Positions 62,135 to 64,000 of a stretch of DNA of 64,000 bases are shown piece by piece. Each line of letters begins with the position of its first letter. The stretch's first letter is position 1. The stretch lies in the NCBI RefSeq assembly GCF_017948485.1, contig NZ_JAFFSX010000001.1, forward strand, positions 248,001 through 312,000. Reading direction: 5' to 3'. The position numbers and the translations under genes were made by a program. The notes beneath the pieces were generated by a model that was given only the letters and a program-made list of their open reading frames with translations, was not told where the DNA came from and made no database searches. Source of the DNA: Streptomyces sp. GESEQ-35 (GTDB lineage Bacteria; Actinomycetota; Actinomycetes; Streptomycetales; Streptomycetaceae).

Positions 62135-63619
62135 CGGCCGGCACGCCCGCAGTGAAAGCCACACGCCGGCCAAGAGGCTCGCGATGCAGATTCCGAGGGC
62201 GACGTGGTAGCCCACCTCGAACGCGTTGCGGGCCGTGGCCTGCATAGGAGAGGGGACTCCGTGAAGGTTCCCCGTGGCGACGGAGCCGGAGGCAATGTGC
62301 GTGTGCCCGAATCGCGAAACGGCCCAGGCATGGTGGGTCACTGCCGCTCCAATGGCGCCGACGAGAGCGAGTCCTACAGCGGTACCGAGCTGGCGGGAGG
62401 CGTTCAGCACCGCCGAGGCAGCACCCGCGACAGGCCCAGAGACGTCGCGCATGGCCACGTGGGTGATCCCGGGAACCAGCAGTCCAAAGCCGACTCCGGC
62501 GACCAGGTATCCAATGCCCGCAACGACGAATGGGGTGGTTGGCGTCAAGGTGTTCAGCGCTGCCACACCGAGTGCTCCGGCCGCGCAGCCCGTGGTGACG
62601 ATGGCACGTGGCGTGAAGCGTTGACTGAGTTTGCCGGCCATCTGCGCGGCAACCAGGAACGGGGCGTTCATCACCAGCCACGACAGCCCGGTGTGAAGTG
62701 CGGACCACCCGAGAAGGTTCTGGAACATCAAGGTGACGTAGTAGAGCGTGCCGCTGAAGGCTACGTAGCTGGTGAAGTAGATGACGCAGGCGCCGATGAA
62801 CGCTGAGTTGCTGCGCACAGCTCTCGGCACCAAAGGGTCGCTGGCGCGGCGTTGCCATTGCACGAATGTCGCGAGAACGAGCCCACCGATGACCAGCGGA
62901 ACCAGGGTTCGCGCTGGCTCCCAGGGGATGTCGGTCGCGGTGATCAGTCCGAAGGTGACTGCTGCCAGGCCCAACGACGCGAGCACGACACCCGGCACGT
63001 CAAGCGGCCGCGGCTCGGAGGTTGCGGCGGCCCGCGGGACCGTCAGCCAAATCAAGACGACCGTGACGACGATGATCGGGAGGTTGACCCAAAAGATCGT
63101 TGACCAGCCGGATGCCGTCAGCAGTAGGCCGCCGACGATCGGGCCCGCTCCGAAGCCGATGCCGCCGATTGCTGCCCACCAGCCGATCGCATGACCGCGC
63201 TGTTCCGGCGGGTGGGTATCGGTTAGCACGGCGAGGGTGAGCGCCAAGATGGCTGCTCCGCCAATGCCTTGCCCGACACGAGCACCTACAAGCGCTGTTG
63301 GGCTGGGGGCCAGCGCTGCTGCCGCAGAGCAGAAGCCGAAGACGACGAGACCGGCCAGCAGGACAGGCCGATGGCCAAGCCGATCACCGAGTGCGCCCAT
63401 CAAAGGGATCAACGCAGCCAGCCCGAGGGCGTAACCGCTGATGATCCACTCCAACGCATCGGGGGCCGCCTGGAGCTCATGCTCGATTGTCGGGAGGGCG
63501 ACATTGACGATGGTGACATCGAGCTGGATCACGAAACCTGCCAGACACAACGCCAGCAGCGCCGTCCGTCGTCGTTGGCGGGCGCCCAGGGTTGGCACTG
63601 ATTGGTTCGGGGGCGTCAC
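62135..63619 (-). pseudogene. DHA2-family MFS exporter truncated at its 3' end
   Basis: About 495 residues of an MFS drug exporter starting at GTG 63619 (AGGAG 6 bases upstream). It contains VIQLDVTIVNVALPTIEHEL (motif D1-like), GALGDRLGHRPVLLAG (motif A) and GGIGFGAGPIVGGLL (motif C). Hydrophobic helices continue to the last one, VALGICIASLLAGVWLSLRA, after which the frame runs into transposase sequence. Because the final helix seems complete, the protein may still work with a foreign tail of about 140 residues, but its true end is gone. Divergent from a sigma factor gene. Confidence 0.7.
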
Positions 63620-63693
63620 ATCGTGCTCCTGTCACGTTCTCGGTCGTACGCGTGTCATAGGCACTGACACCCCGCAACACGAGGACGTGACCG

Positions 63694-64000
63694 ATGGACC
63701 CTGCTGAACAGCTCAGCCGACACTTCGAGGAGAGCCGTCTACGGCTGACTGCACTGGCCCACCGGATCCTCGGCAACAGCGCCGACGCTGAAGACGCTGT
63801 CCAAGATGCCTGGGTCCGCCTCAGCCGCCCCGGTGCGACAGACATCGCCGCCGTCACCAACCTCGACGGGTGGATGACCACGGTCGTCTCACGCACATGT
63901 CTCAACAAGCTCAGAGCCCGAGCCGCACGCCCCGAAAGCCCGACAGACCCAATCGGGCCCGAACTCCACGTGCGACCGGACCAGGCCCTGAACCCAGAGG
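63694..64000 (+). CDS. Sigma-70 family factor, 3' end outside window
   Basis: 102 residues of an ECF-type sigma factor (SigJ-like). Region 2 is present: LTALAHRILGNSADAEDAVQ, DAWVRLSRPGATDIAAVTNL, DGWMTTVVSRTCLNKLRAR. GAGGA lies about 9 bases before the ATG. The promoter-binding region 4 and any C-terminal domain lie beyond the window. Divergent from the truncated MFS exporter, with which it shares a promoter region. Confidence 0.88.
   Translation, partial: MDPAEQLSRHFEESRLRLTALAHRILGNSADAEDAVQDAWVRLSRPGATDIAAVTNLDGWMTTVVSRTCLNKLRARAARPESPTDPIGPELHVRPDQALNPE

Overview
The window is very GC-rich and carries gene families typical of Streptomyces: snapalysin, XRE regulators with MmyB-like sensor domains, DUF6069, ECF sigma factors with SnoaL tails and PucR/CdaR regulators. 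Start codons are often GTG behind GGAGG-type ribosome sites. The many IS remnants, MITE-like insertions, truncated genes and frameshifts fit the accessory arm of a linear Streptomyces chromosome. No tRNA, rRNA or CRISPR array was seen.

Layout. 1-5000: end of a flavin monooxygenase, a RidA remnant, then an ISL3-family element (1893-4926) with inverted ends and an 8-bp target duplication, carrying an aldo/keto reductase and an HxlR regulator as passengers. 5000-10700: two secreted serine hydrolases/esterases, a decayed zone, and an N5-(carboxyethyl)ornithine synthase-like enzyme. 10800-15000: a leftward operon of three SDR genes (one broken) and a VOC protein, divergent from an XRE regulator across a nested coaxial palindrome. 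15000-22850: a sugar-acid catabolic cluster, with DUF1537 kinase, PdxA-type dehydrogenase and DeoR regulator to the left and aldo/keto reductase, HpcH/HpaI aldolase, 2-hydroxyacid dehydrogenase and an atypical Nramp-like transporter to the right. 23100-29460: regulators paired with SDRs, an MBL hydrolase and several gene remnants.

29464-42063 is the most striking region. It holds an acyl-CoA carboxylase beta subunit, a fatty acyl-AMP ligase and a Pks13-architecture polyketide synthase (ACP-KS-AT-ACP-TE). These are followed by a Tat-exported antigen-85-like esterase, a PucR/CdaR regulator, a cutinase-like hydrolase and a large secreted lipase-like protein. This repeats the logic of the mycobacterial accD4-fadD32-pks13 / fbp / cutinase-like mycolate locus, in a genus not known to make mycolic acids. 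Its likely product is a Claisen-condensed, alpha-branched beta-keto lipid that is released or transferred outside the cell. The synthase has two TTA codons and a palindromic repeat in a linker, and the esterase carries an in-frame MITE.

42100-64000: a scrambled copy of the PucR gene, a reductase and an acetyltransferase, virginiamycin B lyase, a broken LuxR-type giant regulator and a glycosyltransferase pair. Then come a chimeric TPP-enzyme/KAS III relic, snapalysin, a SnoaL-like secreted protein with a TetR regulator, and an ECF sigma factor with a DUF6069 protein. The end holds a methyltransferase, an XRE-cupin regulator, a multiply frameshifted thioredoxin-reductase-like gene, an MFS exporter, IS982 and IS5-type remnants that truncate a second MFS exporter, and a sigma factor running off the window. 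The number of frameshifts leaves open whether some come from sequencing indels.
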